DNA of 64,000 bases from an uncultured Clostridia bacterium (GTDB lineage: Bacteria; Bacillota; Clostridia; TANB77; CAG-508). The stretch covers positions 1 to 64,000 of the forward strand of contig CANQVF010000006.1 in the NCBI GenBank assembly GCA_947627185.1, read 5' to 3'. Of this stretch, positions 1 through 7,563 are shown in pieces. Both the position numbers and the translations under genes were made by a program. Under the pieces are notes generated by a model, which did no database searches, was not told the origin of the DNA, and saw nothing but the letters and a program-made list of their open reading frames with translations. How positions within the stretch are numbered: position 1 is the first letter of the stretch; each line of letters opens with the position of its first letter.

Positions 1-136
1 TTTATATATAACTTTATTTCGTAACTTGGTGTCGCAATCTTCTTTTTTATAAAATTTAAAATGAAGATTGCTCCATTCGCCCTTCGCTTCGCTTCGGTTG
101 ATCGCTTACGCGTTACTTCATAAAGTTATATATAAA
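1..136. repeat. Palindromic intergenic element (MITE- or BOX-like)
   Basis: Bases 1-25 and 112-136 are inverted copies that differ at only three positions (the shared arm begins TTTATATATAACTTTAT). A second inverted pair, GCAATCTTC at 34-42 and GAAGATTGC at 63-71, lies inside. The interior (about 72-112) is strikingly G+C-rich for this chromosome and contains three tandem CTTCG units around 81-96. No reading frame is evident. It could be a non-autonomous mobile repeat or a structured intergenic repeat. The left end coincides with the window edge, so it may extend further. Confidence 0.6.
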
Positions 137-170
137 TATAATAATGTCTAAGAGTAATAAATTCTTTAGT

Positions 171-199
171 TTGACAAAATAATGAGATATTGGTAATAT
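171..199 (+). promoter_or_regulatory. Sigma-A-type promoter of yqeG
   Basis: TTGACA at 171-176, a 17-bp spacer and TAATAT at 194-199, with a TGG extended -10 just before it. It lies immediately upstream of the yqeG ribosome binding site. Confidence 0.75.
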
Positions 200-224
200 A
201 TATATGAATTTATGGAGGAAAAAA

Positions 225-725
225 ATGACAATTTATCCAGATTTTTATTGCAAAAAAGTTACTGATATTAATTTAGAATATTTGAAAAAAAATAATATAC
301 AAGCTTTAATATTAGATGTTGATAATACTTTATTAGATTTTAATTTAAATATTTTAGAAGGATTAGAAACATGGTATAAGGAAATTAAAGCAAACAATAT
401 AAAATGTATAATATTATCTAATAGTAATAAAATAGAAAAAATAAAGAAAGTAGCAGATTTATTACAAATATCTTTTATAAATTTTGCAACAAAACCATTA
501 AAACGTGGTTTTAAAAAAGCTCAAAAAGAATTAAATATTCCAAATCAAAATATTGCTGTAGTTGGAGATCAAATATTTACAGATGTGATTGGTGCTAATA
601 GAATGAAAATGCATTCAATACTTGTTGAACCAATAGATAAAAAAGATTTATTATTAACAAAAATAAAAAGACCATTAGAAGAAATAATTATAAAAAAATA
701 TTTAAAGAAGCAGGTAAATAAATAA
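225..725 (+). CDS. yqeG: YqeG-family HAD IIIA-type phosphatase
   Basis: The 166-residue protein has the HAD motifs in order: the nucleophile loop LDVDNTL (Asp31 and Asp33), a Ser motif (LSNSNK) near residue 65, a Lys in the KPLKRG segment, and the acidic motif VVGDQIFTDVIG near 113-124. It is a soluble cytoplasmic phosphohydrolase whose substrate is not established from sequence. The start at 225 is chosen because GGAGG lies at 214-218 with six bases between; an in-frame ATG at 204 lies upstream of that site and almost on the promoter. Its stop overlaps the next start by one base (TAATG), so the two genes are translationally coupled. Confidence 0.88.
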   Translation: MTIYPDFYCKKVTDINLEYLKKNNIQALILDVDNTLLDFNLNILEGLETWYKEIKANNIKCIILSNSNKIEKIKKVADLLQISFINFATKPLKRGFKKAQKELNIPNQNIAVVGDQIFTDVIGANRMKMHSILVEPIDKKDLLLTKIKRPLEEIIIKKYLKKQVNK

Positions 726-1495
726 TGTATTTTAATAATGTACATATTTTAGTGTTTGTATTAATAGCTACAATAGGTCTAATAGTAGGAAAATTTTGTG
801 CTTGGTGTAATTTAAGAATTCCAGAAAACAAAAAAATTTTTAGTAAAGATTTTTTTGAAGAAAATAAAAAAGGATTACCTTTTAATTATGTATTTATGAT
901 AACTACAACAATAATTTATATTGCGATATTATATAAATTTGGAATAAAAAAAGATGAAATTTTAATGAACTTAGATCTAATAAAATTAATAATATTAGTA
1001 CCAATGTTATTATTAACATTTTTTATAGATTTAAAACATAGAATTATACCTAATAGATTAACTTTAACTATGTTTGAATTTGGTTTAGCTATCACATTTA
1101 TTTATGGAATTACTAATGTTAATATGGCTAAAGATTACATAATTGCTATGTTTGTAGGAGCAGGAATTTTCTTTTTAATTACACTTCTTGGAAAAATTAT
1201 TTCTGGAAAAGAAGTAATGGGTTTTGGTGATGTAAAATTTATGGGAGCTTTAGGATTATTTTTTGGAATAAATACTATTTCAGAAATAACATTACTTTCA
1301 TTTTTAATATCAGCTATTTGCTCAGTAATTATTATAGTTTTTAGATTAATAAAAAAGGATAATGATGAATATATTCCATTTGGACCTTTTTTAGTTATAT
1401 CAACTATTATATGCATTTTTATACCATCAGGATATATTATTGATGTATTTTTATTAATATGTAGAAAAATTAGTGATAAAATATTGATGTTTTAG
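725..1495 (+). CDS. Type IV prepilin peptidase (A24 family)
   Basis: A 256-residue multi-pass membrane aspartyl protease that cleaves, and in some members N-methylates, type IV prepilin-like leaders. The two catalytic aspartates are visible in FFIDLKHRIIPN and in the hallmark GFGDVKFMGALG. A conserved PFGPFL segment follows. Predicted membrane helices run through most of the length. The N-terminal methylase portion is short and lacks the usual pair of zinc CxxC motifs, apart from one CAWC. No pilin operon is visible in this window, so the substrates are elsewhere; the coiled membrane protein at 10431 is only a weak candidate. It starts one base inside the yqeG stop codon. Confidence 0.85.
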   Translation: MYFNNVHILVFVLIATIGLIVGKFCAWCNLRIPENKKIFSKDFFEENKKGLPFNYVFMITTTIIYIAILYKFGIKKDEILMNLDLIKLIILVPMLLLTFFIDLKHRIIPNRLTLTMFEFGLAITFIYGITNVNMAKDYIIAMFVGAGIFFLITLLGKIISGKEVMGFGDVKFMGALGLFFGINTISEITLLSFLISAICSVIIIVFRLIKKDNDEYIPFGPFLVISTIICIFIPSGYIIDVFLLICRKISDKILMF

Positions 1496-1508
1496 GAGGA
1501 ATTTTTAT

Positions 1509-2576
1509 ATGAATGTAAAAGTTAAATGGCTTAAAAATCAATTAACGAATCTTAAATTAGATGGAATGATAATCGCAAATCCAATAAATATAATGTATTT
1601 AACTGGATTAACAGAAGAAGGAATATTAATAATTACAAAAAAAGAAAATATATTTATTACAGATGGAAGATATATAGAAAGTGTTAATACAAAATTAACA
1701 ATAGATGATGAAATTGTTGTATATAATTCTAAAGAACTAGATAAATATGATTATCAAAATATTTTTACAATGAATGACAATGTAGGTTTTGAAGAAAATT
1801 ATGTAACTTATGAAAATTATAAAAAATATTTGCATACATATATGGTAAATTTAATTGAAACTGAAGGATTAATAGAAAATCAAAGAATAATTAAAGAACC
1901 AGAGGAATTAGACTTAATACAGAAAGCTTGTGAAATTACAGATAAAGCTTTTGAATATATAATAAAGAATATAAAAGAGGGAATGACAGAAAAAGATGTT
2001 GCTTTTGAAATAGAGAAGTTTATGATAAAAAATGGAGCAGATGGATTAGCTTTTGATTCAATAGTAGCATCAGGAGAGAATACTTCTATGCCACATGCAG
2101 TTCCAACAGACAGAATTATTAGAAAAGGTGATATAATTCAATTTGATATTGGAGCTAAATACAAAGGCTATTGTTCAGATTTATCTAGAGTTATTTTTGT
2201 AGAAGAGATGAAAGAAGAATATAAAGAATTATATGATTTTGTATTAAATGAACAAGCAAGAATGGAAAATTCTTTTAAAGATGGTGTAAATATAAAAAAT
2301 GTTGTTAAAGATAGAGAAACAGATTATAAACTAAAAAATTACAATGTTGCACATAGTTTTGGACATGGAGTAGGAATAGAAATTCATGAATTACCTATGA
2401 TAAGTTCTAAAAAAGATAATATTTTAAAAGAAAATTCAATTATTACAATAGAACCAGGTGTTTATAAACCTGGTAGATTTGGAATAAGAATAGAAGATAC
2501 TTATAAGGTAAATAAAACAAATTGTGAAAGTATTACTAAATGTTCAAAAAATTATACTATAATAAAGTTAGCTTAA
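1509..2576 (+). CDS. M24-family Xaa-Pro aminopeptidase
   Basis: A 355-residue cytoplasmic metallopeptidase that removes N-terminal residues preceding proline. The N-terminal creatinase-like domain (about 1-120) is followed by the pita-bread catalytic domain. The five metal ligands are recognisable: Asp in FDIGAKYKGY, Asp in SDLSR, His in the SFGHGVGIEIHE segment, Glu in TIEPGVY and Glu in RIEDTY. AGGAGG sits nine bases before ATG. In many Firmicutes this gene lies directly before efp, as it does here, although a separate promoter appears to precede efp. Confidence 0.9.
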   Translation: MNVKVKWLKNQLTNLKLDGMIIANPINIMYLTGLTEEGILIITKKENIFITDGRYIESVNTKLTIDDEIVVYNSKELDKYDYQNIFTMNDNVGFEENYVTYENYKKYLHTYMVNLIETEGLIENQRIIKEPEELDLIQKACEITDKAFEYIIKNIKEGMTEKDVAFEIEKFMIKNGADGLAFDSIVASGENTSMPHAVPTDRIIRKGDIIQFDIGAKYKGYCSDLSRVIFVEEMKEEYKELYDFVLNEQARMENSFKDGVNIKNVVKDRETDYKLKNYNVAHSFGHGVGIEIHELPMISSKKDNILKENSIITIEPGVYKPGRFGIRIEDTYKVNKTNCESITKCSKNYTIIKLA

Positions 2577-2580
2577 AAAC

Positions 2581-2609
2581 TTGATTTAAAAGGAATATTA
2601 TGGTAATAT
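2581..2609 (+). promoter_or_regulatory. Probable promoter of efp
   Basis: TTGATT at 2581-2586, a 17-bp spacer and TAATAT at 2604-2609 preceded by TGG. The same TGGTAATAT core is used before yqeG. Confidence 0.55.
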
Positions 2610-2646
2610 TATATAGAATTTAAATATATAGAAAAGGAGAATTAAT

Positions 2647-3213
2647 ATGGCAGATGTATATATGGCAGGAGATTTAAGAAACAATACAACTTTTGAATTA
2701 GATGGAAATGTCTTTAAAGTTGTTGAATTTCAACATGTAAAACCAGGAAAAGGAGCAGCATTTGTTAGAGTAAAAATGAAAAATGTTATAACAGGAGCTG
2801 TTATTGAAAGAACTTTTAATCCTTCAGAAAAATTACAAGGTGCTGAAATAGAAAAAAGAGAGATGCAATATTTATATAATGATGGTGGACTTTATTATTT
2901 AATGGATAACACAACTTATGAGCAAATACCATTAAATGAAGAACAATTAGGAGATGCATTAAAATATATAAAAGAAAATATGAATGTTACAGTATTATCA
3001 TATAAAGGAAAAGTATTTAATGTTGAACCTCCTATGTTTGTTGAATTAGAAGTTACATATACAGAACCAGGATTTAGTGGAAACACAACAACAACTTCTG
3101 GTAAACCTGCAACCTTAGAAAATGGATTAGAAATATCTGTACCATTATTTGTAAACATCGGAGATGTTATTAGAATAGATACAAGAACAGGTTTATATAT
3201 GGAAAGAATTTAA
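2647..3213 (+). CDS. efp: Translation elongation factor P
   Basis: A 188-residue protein matching full-length EF-P, which binds between the ribosomal P and E sites and relieves stalling at polyproline. The KOW-like N-terminal domain carries the tip loop [10 protein letters not shown]. Lys35 in it corresponds to the lysine that is post-translationally modified in Bacillus (Lys32 there). Two OB-fold domains follow, ending in the typical sequence around [23 protein letters not shown] is well placed before the start. Transcription appears to end at a hairpin that lies inside the convergent M23 gene; the two stop codons overlap by four bases. Confidence 0.97.
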   Translation: MADVYMAGDLRNNTTFELDGNVFKVVEFQHVKPGKGAAFVRVKMKNVITGAVIERTFNPSEKLQGAEIEKREMQYLYNDGGLYYLMDNTTYEQIPLNEEQLGDALKYIKENMNVTVLSYKGKVFNVEPPMFVELEVTYTEPGFSGNTTTTSGKPATLENGLEISVPLFVNIGDVIRIDTRTGLYMERI

Positions 3214-3797
3214 AAAAAATCCAATGGATTGACGGCTATGCCGTCTTTTTTTATTGTTAAATGTAAATGGCATCCAGTTGTAGCACCATTTGTAGGATTA
3301 CCATTAGAATCTTTATAAGGATTATTTGGAATTCCAAAAATATTTTTAGGACCGACATTTCCAATTTTTTCACCAATATTTATTGTTTGTCCAACAAAAA
3401 CTAAAAAAGTAGGAGATACATGAGAATACGAAATATTTAAATTATTACTTTTAACTGTTATAGTACAACCATTTGCACCTTGAAACCCTGTAAAAATAAC
3501 TTCACCTGAAGTAACAGAATAAATTACAGTATTTTGAGGAGCAGCAATATCAATACCAGAATGAACTTTTGAAGCACCAGATGTTGGTGTTTTTCTAGGA
3601 CCAAAAGGAGAGGTGATTGTGTGAAATCCAGGAACTGGCCAAAAAAAGTTGCTATTAGAAAAATAATAATTTGAATTTTCATCTTTTTCCATATTAGTAA
3701 AAATATTGTAATTTGAAATATGATTATAATAAAAAAGAGAAATGTAAATAATAATTATTACTAGAATAAAAAAATAATATGAAAAAAATTTATTAAT
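3210..3797 (-). CDS. Membrane-anchored M23 (LytM-type) endopeptidase, apparent AUU start
   Basis: The catalytic domain has the two zinc motifs of the LytM/lysostaphin family, HSGIDIA and HLHLTI, after a [14 protein letters not shown] entry segment typical of spore-cortex and cell-wall peptidases. The first ATG is at 3692, with no ribosome site. The frame stays open upstream to ATT at 3797-3795, nine bases after a perfect AAAAGGAGG at 3807-3815. Starting there adds 35 residues that form a textbook signal anchor ([20 protein letters not shown]). No ATG, GTG or TTG is available between the ribosome site and this helix. It is therefore annotated from AUU, giving 195 residues, likely exported and membrane-anchored. 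The gene lies behind the tRNA-Trp terminator; no separate promoter was found. Confidence 0.72.
   Translation of the reverse strand: MNKFFSYYFFILVIIIIYISLFYYNHISNYNIFTNMEKDENSNYYFSNSNFFWPVPGFHTITSPFGPRKTPTSGASKVHSGIDIAAPQNTVIYSVTSGEVIFTGFQGANGCTITVKSNNLNISYSHVSPTFLVFVGQTINIGEKIGNVGPKNIFGIPNNPYKDSNGNPTNGATTGCHLHLTIKKDGIAVNPLDFF
3231..3252 (+). terminator. Rho-independent terminator of efp, inside the M23 gene
   Basis: GACGGC-TAT-GCCGTC followed by seven T. On the other strand the same bases encode the C-terminal KKDGIAVN region of the M23 peptidase. Confidence 0.8.
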
Positions 3798-3826
3798 ATT
3801 AAAAAACCTCCTTTTAAATTTAAAAT

Positions 3827-3861
3827 AAAAAAAGCTAGAATATATTTAAATCCAGCTTTTT
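3827..3861 (-). terminator. Terminator of tRNA-Trp
   Basis: On the minus strand AAAAAGCT and AGCTTTTTTT flank a loop of about 18 bases and end in a T tract, directly after the tRNA 3' end. Confidence 0.6.
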
Positions 3862-3866
3862 GTTTA

Positions 3867-3941
3867 TGGCAGGGGTAGTAGGATTCGAACCCACACAGGC
3901 GGTTTTGGAGACCGATGTGCTACCATTAACACTATACCCCT
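3867..3941 (-). tRNA. tRNA-Trp (anticodon CCA)
   Basis: The minus strand folds as a 75-nt cloverleaf: acceptor AGGGGTA with TACCCCT, a D arm, the anticodon stem CGGTC with its loop bearing CCA at 3908-3906, and the T arm with GGTTCGAATCC. The 3' CCA is encoded. This is the only tRNA seen in the window. Confidence 0.95.
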
Positions 3942-3958
3942 AATTAATAACAATAAAT

Positions 3959-3987
3959 ATTTTAGCATATTTGTTATTTTTATTCAA
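3959..3987 (-). promoter_or_regulatory. Promoter of tRNA-Trp
   Basis: Minus strand TTGAAT (3987-3982), 17-bp spacer, TAAAAT (3964-3959) with TGC just before it, about 18 bases from the mature tRNA 5' end. Confidence 0.7.
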
Positions 3988-4066
3988 GTATAAATTTATA
4001 AATTATAAATAATAGACAAAAAAACAAAAAAAATTAAAAAAAAATGAAAAAAAAATGAAAAAACAC

Positions 4067-4095
4067 TTGCATATTTTTAAAAATAAAAGTATAAT
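4067..4095 (+). promoter_or_regulatory. Promoter of the sortase operon
   Basis: TTGCAT at 4067-4072, 17-bp spacer, TATAAT at 4090-4095. An in-frame ATG at 4055 lies upstream of this promoter, which supports the start at 4139 for the first gene. Confidence 0.75.
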
Positions 4096-4138
4096 AACTA
4101 TAGTTTTAACTTTAATATATGAATTTAGGAGGAAAATT

Positions 4139-4747
4139 ATGAGAAAATTAACTAAAATGTTAACTATGGCAATTGTAGTTTTAGCTGTAATTACAATGTC
4201 ATTAAATGTAAATGCAGCAACAGCAAAAGAAAACTTAATTAACTATATAAGAAGTGCACATGTTGTAAATGGAATATTATTTGAAATAACAAATGCACAA
4301 AAAAATGCAATAACAGATTATATCAATACAAGTATTGATGATAATGTAGCACAACAAGTTTACAATGATTTAACATCTATTGAAACAACAATTAGAGATA
4401 CAGGAGCAACAAATGTTTCTCAAATCAGCCAACCTGTAAGAGAAAAAATATTAGCACAAGCAAAAGCAACAGCAGCAAAAGCTGGATTAACTTTAAATGT
4501 TGATACAAAAAGTAATACATTTACTTTAATTAAATCAGATGGAAATGTTTTGGCTTCTGGTGGATATTTAGGATTAGCTACAAATCCTGGATCAGCTCCT
4601 GCAGGATCAGGATCAGGATCTAACGGTTCAGGTTCTACAACAACAGGATCTAAATTATTATATACAGGTGCAAATTATCTTGTTTATGCATTACCAGTTT
4701 TAGCAATAGTTGCCGTTGCATTAATTGTTAAAAAAAGAAAAGCATAG
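4139..4747 (+). CDS. Secreted, sortase-sorted surface protein (probable sortase substrate)
   Basis: The 202-residue protein begins with a clear signal peptide ending near VNA-AT (about residue 24). A helical, Ala/Thr/Asn-rich region follows (25-150), then a Gly/Ser/Thr linker of about 25 residues. It ends in a sorting-type tail: LLYTG, a hydrophobic helix and KKRKA. The motif resembles LPxTG with Leu replacing Pro. The sortase gene follows after three bases. AGGAGG lies eight bases before ATG. The fold of the central domain is not recognised. The likely fate, inferred, is covalent attachment to the wall or to a partner by the adjacent enzyme. Confidence 0.75.
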   Translation: MRKLTKMLTMAIVVLAVITMSLNVNAATAKENLINYIRSAHVVNGILFEITNAQKNAITDYINTSIDDNVAQQVYNDLTSIETTIRDTGATNVSQISQPVREKILAQAKATAAKAGLTLNVDTKSNTFTLIKSDGNVLASGGYLGLATNPGSAPAGSGSGSNGSGSTTTGSKLLYTGANYLVYALPVLAIVAVALIVKKRKA

Positions 4748-4750
4748 TTA

Positions 4751-5368
4751 ATGAATAAAAAAGTATTAAATATATTAAAAGCAGCTATTTTATCTATAAT
4801 AGTTGCTTTTTTATTTGTTATAATTATTTCTGTTACTTTAATAAAGATAGGAAAAGAAAAATTTGATATGGCAATATATCTTTTGAAAGTAATAACAGTA
4901 AATGAAAGTGAAATAAAAACAATAGATCCTGTGTTACAAGGAAATGTTTTAATAAATTATCCAACATATGGTACAAAATATGCTACCATAAAGATAGATA
5001 GCATAGGATTAGAATTACCAGTATACTATGGAGCAAATTATACTATTTTAAAAAGTGGTATAGCTCATGATGAGAACTCATATTTTCCTGGTGAAGGAGG
5101 AAGTATAATTTTGGCAGGGCATAATTTTAGTTCCTTTTTGGGAAGTTTGCCAAAAGCCAATATAGGAGATAGAATACAATTAGAAACAACTTATGGTACT
5201 TTTAATTATGAAATATATGACACTAAAATAGTTAAAGAAACAGATGTTAATGAGGTTCCAATTCAAGATGAAAAAGAAATTTTAATGATTTATACTTGTT
5301 GGCCAATTAATAATATAGGTCATGCATCACAAAGATATGTGGTATATGCAAATTTAGTGGAGGAATAA
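4751..5368 (+). CDS. Class D-like sortase
   Basis: A 205-residue transpeptidase with one N-terminal membrane helix (about 10-32). The catalytic triad is visible: His124 in LAGHNFSSF, Cys183 in IYTCWP and Arg195 in QRYVVYA. The YTCWP active-site context and small size fit sortase class D or E rather than A or B. It is sandwiched between a protein with a C-terminal sorting tail and a membrane protein, which suggests a dedicated one-substrate system. Its own ribosome site is weak, so translation is probably coupled to the upstream gene. Confidence 0.88.
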   Translation: MNKKVLNILKAAILSIIVAFLFVIIISVTLIKIGKEKFDMAIYLLKVITVNESEIKTIDPVLQGNVLINYPTYGTKYATIKIDSIGLELPVYYGANYTILKSGIAHDENSYFPGEGGSIILAGHNFSSFLGSLPKANIGDRIQLETTYGTFNYEIYDTKIVKETDVNEVPIQDEKEILMIYTCWPINNIGHASQRYVVYANLVEE

Positions 5369-5370
5369 TA

Positions 5371-6222
5371 ATGAAAATTTTAAAATACATAATAAGCATA
5401 ATTCTATCTTTTTTTATTGTTTTAACTATTTTTTTATTGATAGCAACTAATGTTTTAAATGATAAAATATTAAATAAAAATTATATTAAAAATAAATTGA
5501 AAGAAACAGAATTTAATTTGCAAATTTCAAGAGAAGTTGAAAGCGGTTTTGAAAAATATATATATCAATCTGGTTTACCAAAAGAAACAATAGATAATTT
5601 ATTTACTGAAGAGATGATAGAAGATGATGTAAATAGCATTTTAAATTCAGTATATGAAGGAAGTGAGATTTCCTTAAGTAATGAAAAAGTTCAAGAAACT
5701 TTGGATAAAAAAATTCAAGAATATGTTTCATCTCAAAACTTAAATTTAAATGAGCAGGGAAAAAATAATATAAAAAAATTTGAAAATTTAATTATTGATG
5801 AATATAAAAATAATGTTAATGCTTCAAATTCTTTATATGAAAATGCTCACACTGTTATAGAAAATTTAGAAAAAGTAAATAATAAAATTGGAAAATTACC
5901 AATAATTATTTTAATAATACTTATAGTGTTATTAATTGTTATAAATATAAAAGATTTACTATCAGTAATAAATTTTTTAGGAATATCTTTATTATCATCA
6001 GGAATATTAATAAAATTAGGAATTAATTTGGTTTTTTCAAATGTAAATATAGATAATTTAGTTTTAATATCAACATCTATAAGTAATTTATTAATAAACA
6101 TAGTAAAAGAAATACTTTATAGTATTTCAGATAAAGGTACTCTTTTCATTGTTTGTGGAATTGTAGCAATAATAGTGTCTTCAATTATTAAAAACATAAA
6201 AAATGAAAAAAACGAAGATTAA
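5371..6222 (+). CDS. Sortase-operon multi-pass membrane protein, function unknown
   Basis: A 283-residue protein. It has an N-terminal helix (about 8-28), a charged, largely helical extracytoplasmic segment (about 30-175) rich in Glu, Asn and Lys, and then three or four membrane helices (from about 176 to the C terminus). The tail is very basic and acidic (KNEKNED). GGAGG is placed nine bases before ATG, and the gene starts two bases after the sortase stop. No enzyme motif was seen. Context suggests a partner or regulator of the sortase/substrate pair. Confidence 0.7.
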   Translation: MKILKYIISIILSFFIVLTIFLLIATNVLNDKILNKNYIKNKLKETEFNLQISREVESGFEKYIYQSGLPKETIDNLFTEEMIEDDVNSILNSVYEGSEISLSNEKVQETLDKKIQEYVSSQNLNLNEQGKNNIKKFENLIIDEYKNNVNASNSLYENAHTVIENLEKVNNKIGKLPIIILIILIVLLIVINIKDLLSVINFLGISLLSSGILIKLGINLVFSNVNIDNLVLISTSISNLLINIVKEILYSISDKGTLFIVCGIVAIIVSSIIKNIKNEKNED

Positions 6223-6386
6223 AACATAAACAACAATAATAATGTAGGAAAAATAAATCCAAGAATTGCTAAAAAATATATAGCAATTCCTGCTGATTTA
6301 TTTTTTTTCTCTTTTAATTCAAAATTACCATAGTAAATGCTTTTTAAAAAAGAATATATTAAAATAATAATTATTATAAATTTCAT
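6219..6386 (-). CDS. Small two-helix membrane protein at the end of the ger operon
   Basis: A 55-residue reading frame starting MKFIIIILIYSF and ending TLLLLFMF, with two hydrophobic helices (about 3-19 and 32-55) joined by a charged Lys/Glu loop. AAGGAG is correctly spaced before its ATG, and it begins 27 bases after the ger C-subunit stop on the same strand. Some Bacillus ger loci carry a small two-TM D subunit gene (about 75-80 residues in B. megaterium) that modulates receptor function. Position and topology match, but homology cannot be asserted. Its stop codon overlaps the convergent sortase-operon stop. Confidence 0.6.
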   Translation of the reverse strand: MKFIIIIILIYSFLKSIYYGNFELKEKKNKSAGIAIYFLAILGFIFPTLLLLFMF

Positions 6387-6413
6387 AATATCTCCTTAAT
6401 ATAATATTTAGTT

Positions 6414-7562
6414 TTATTCTTTATTAAATAAATTACTAGAATTTATTTTAGTATTTACAGTTATTTTGAAAAAAGAATCTTGAAATATTTCATCCCAATG
6501 AGTTTTATAAAATTCATCTCTTGTTAAAAATTTTGACTTATATAATGCTTTAAATCCTACTATATCAGTATTGTATTCTTTTGAAATAGTATATAGATAG
6601 TCATTTAATAATTTTTCAATATAGTTATTAATGTTATTTTCAAGTTTTTTAATATTTTCATTATCAATGTAGTTGAAATTATTTCCAGAACTAAGAACAG
6701 CTCCTTCAGGATAAACAGAAATAGAAATAAATGGTGTATTATTAATTAATTGTATATCAATATCTGTATCTTTATATAAACTCATTTTTAAGTCTATTTT
6801 TTCTCCTTCTAAAAACGGATTATCTAATGTAATAACTGATTCTTCTAAATCATTAGTAGTAATTAAATGAGCAATTGAATCAGAAGCATCTAAATGACCA
6901 ATCATACAATCTTTTTCAAAAATAGCAATTCCAGAAGTTTGCACAGTTGAATCATTTACTTTTGTATATATTGCAGTAGGTTCATAGTAATCATTATCTA
7001 ATCCTTGAAAAAATTTACCAAATGTAGATTTTACTGTAAAGCCTGTATAATCTGTTGTGTTTGTTAAATAATCATATAATCTTGCAGAAAAAACTTCACC
7101 AGAATTAGAAACTTTATCCATAAGTTCATAAGCTGTTGTAGAACTAATTATAATATTGCAAGTATGTCGTAATTCTGGATTATTTGCTAAAGTGTTAATA
7201 TAAGTTTTAACACCTTTTTTTGCAAGTTCTTCTGATATTATTAAAGCAGAACAATGTGTTAAATTTATTTTTTTATTTAAATAATTATTTAGAATTGCTA
7301 TACCTTCATCAATAGTATTTGCTTCAACAGAATATATTTTATAAGTACTAGATTGACTACTAGAATCACTAGATCCTCCAGATTCACTTTCAGATGAATT
7401 TGAAGAATTTTGAACGCTTAACTTTATAAGACCATTATCACTTAAATCTAACCCTATAGAAATTATAAAATAATAGTTATCTATTCCAGTTGTATTATTA
7501 CATCCAGTAAATACAAATAATGATATATTCAAAATTATCATTAATGTTAAAATTTTTTTCAT
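6414..7562 (-). CDS. Spore germinant receptor C subunit (GerAC-type lipoprotein)
   Basis: A 382-residue lipoprotein with a signal peptide and lipobox FTGC (Cys20). The Ger(x)C family fold is expected: an early segment DNYYFIISIGLD, a Ser-rich insert at about 53-72, a middle domain with LTHCSALIISEELAKKG, and a C-terminal domain ending in the VNTKI strand. It would sit on the outer face of the spore inner membrane with the A and B subunits. It starts one base after the B subunit stop, so the operon is tight. The Ser/Gly stretch is an unusual insertion. Confidence 0.9.
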   Translation of the reverse strand: MKKILTLMIILNISLFVFTGCNNTTGIDNYYFIISIGLDLSDNGLIKLSVQNSSNSSESESGGSSDSSSQSSTYKIYSVEANTIDEGIAILNNYLNKKINLTHCSALIISEELAKKGVKTYINTLANNPELRHTCNIIISSTTAYELMDKVSNSGEVFSARLYDYLTNTTDYTGFTVKSTFGKFFQGLDNDYYEPTAIYTKVNDSTVQTSGIAIFEKDCMIGHLDASDSIAHLITTNDLEESVITLDNPFLEGEKIDLKMSLYKDTDIDIQLINNTPFISISVYPEGAVLSSGNNFNYIDNENIKKLENNINNYIEKLLNDYLYTISKEYNTDIVGFKALYKSKFLTRDEFYKTHWDEIFQDSFFKITVNTKINSSNLFNKE

Positions 7563-7563
7563 A

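Noticed and set aside
725..1495. Type IV pilus locus around the prepilin peptidase
   Set aside because: No pilin, assembly ATPase or platform gene is adjacent; the gene sits with yqeG and pepP.
4055..4138. Longer N terminus for the sortase substrate starting at 4055
   Set aside because: That ATG lies upstream of the predicted promoter, and the signal peptide and AGGAGG fit 4139.
6263..6291. Inverted repeat GAATTGCTA/TAGCAATTC as a terminator between convergent operons
   Set aside because: No T run follows on either strand, and it lies within the 55-residue minus-strand gene whose codons explain it.
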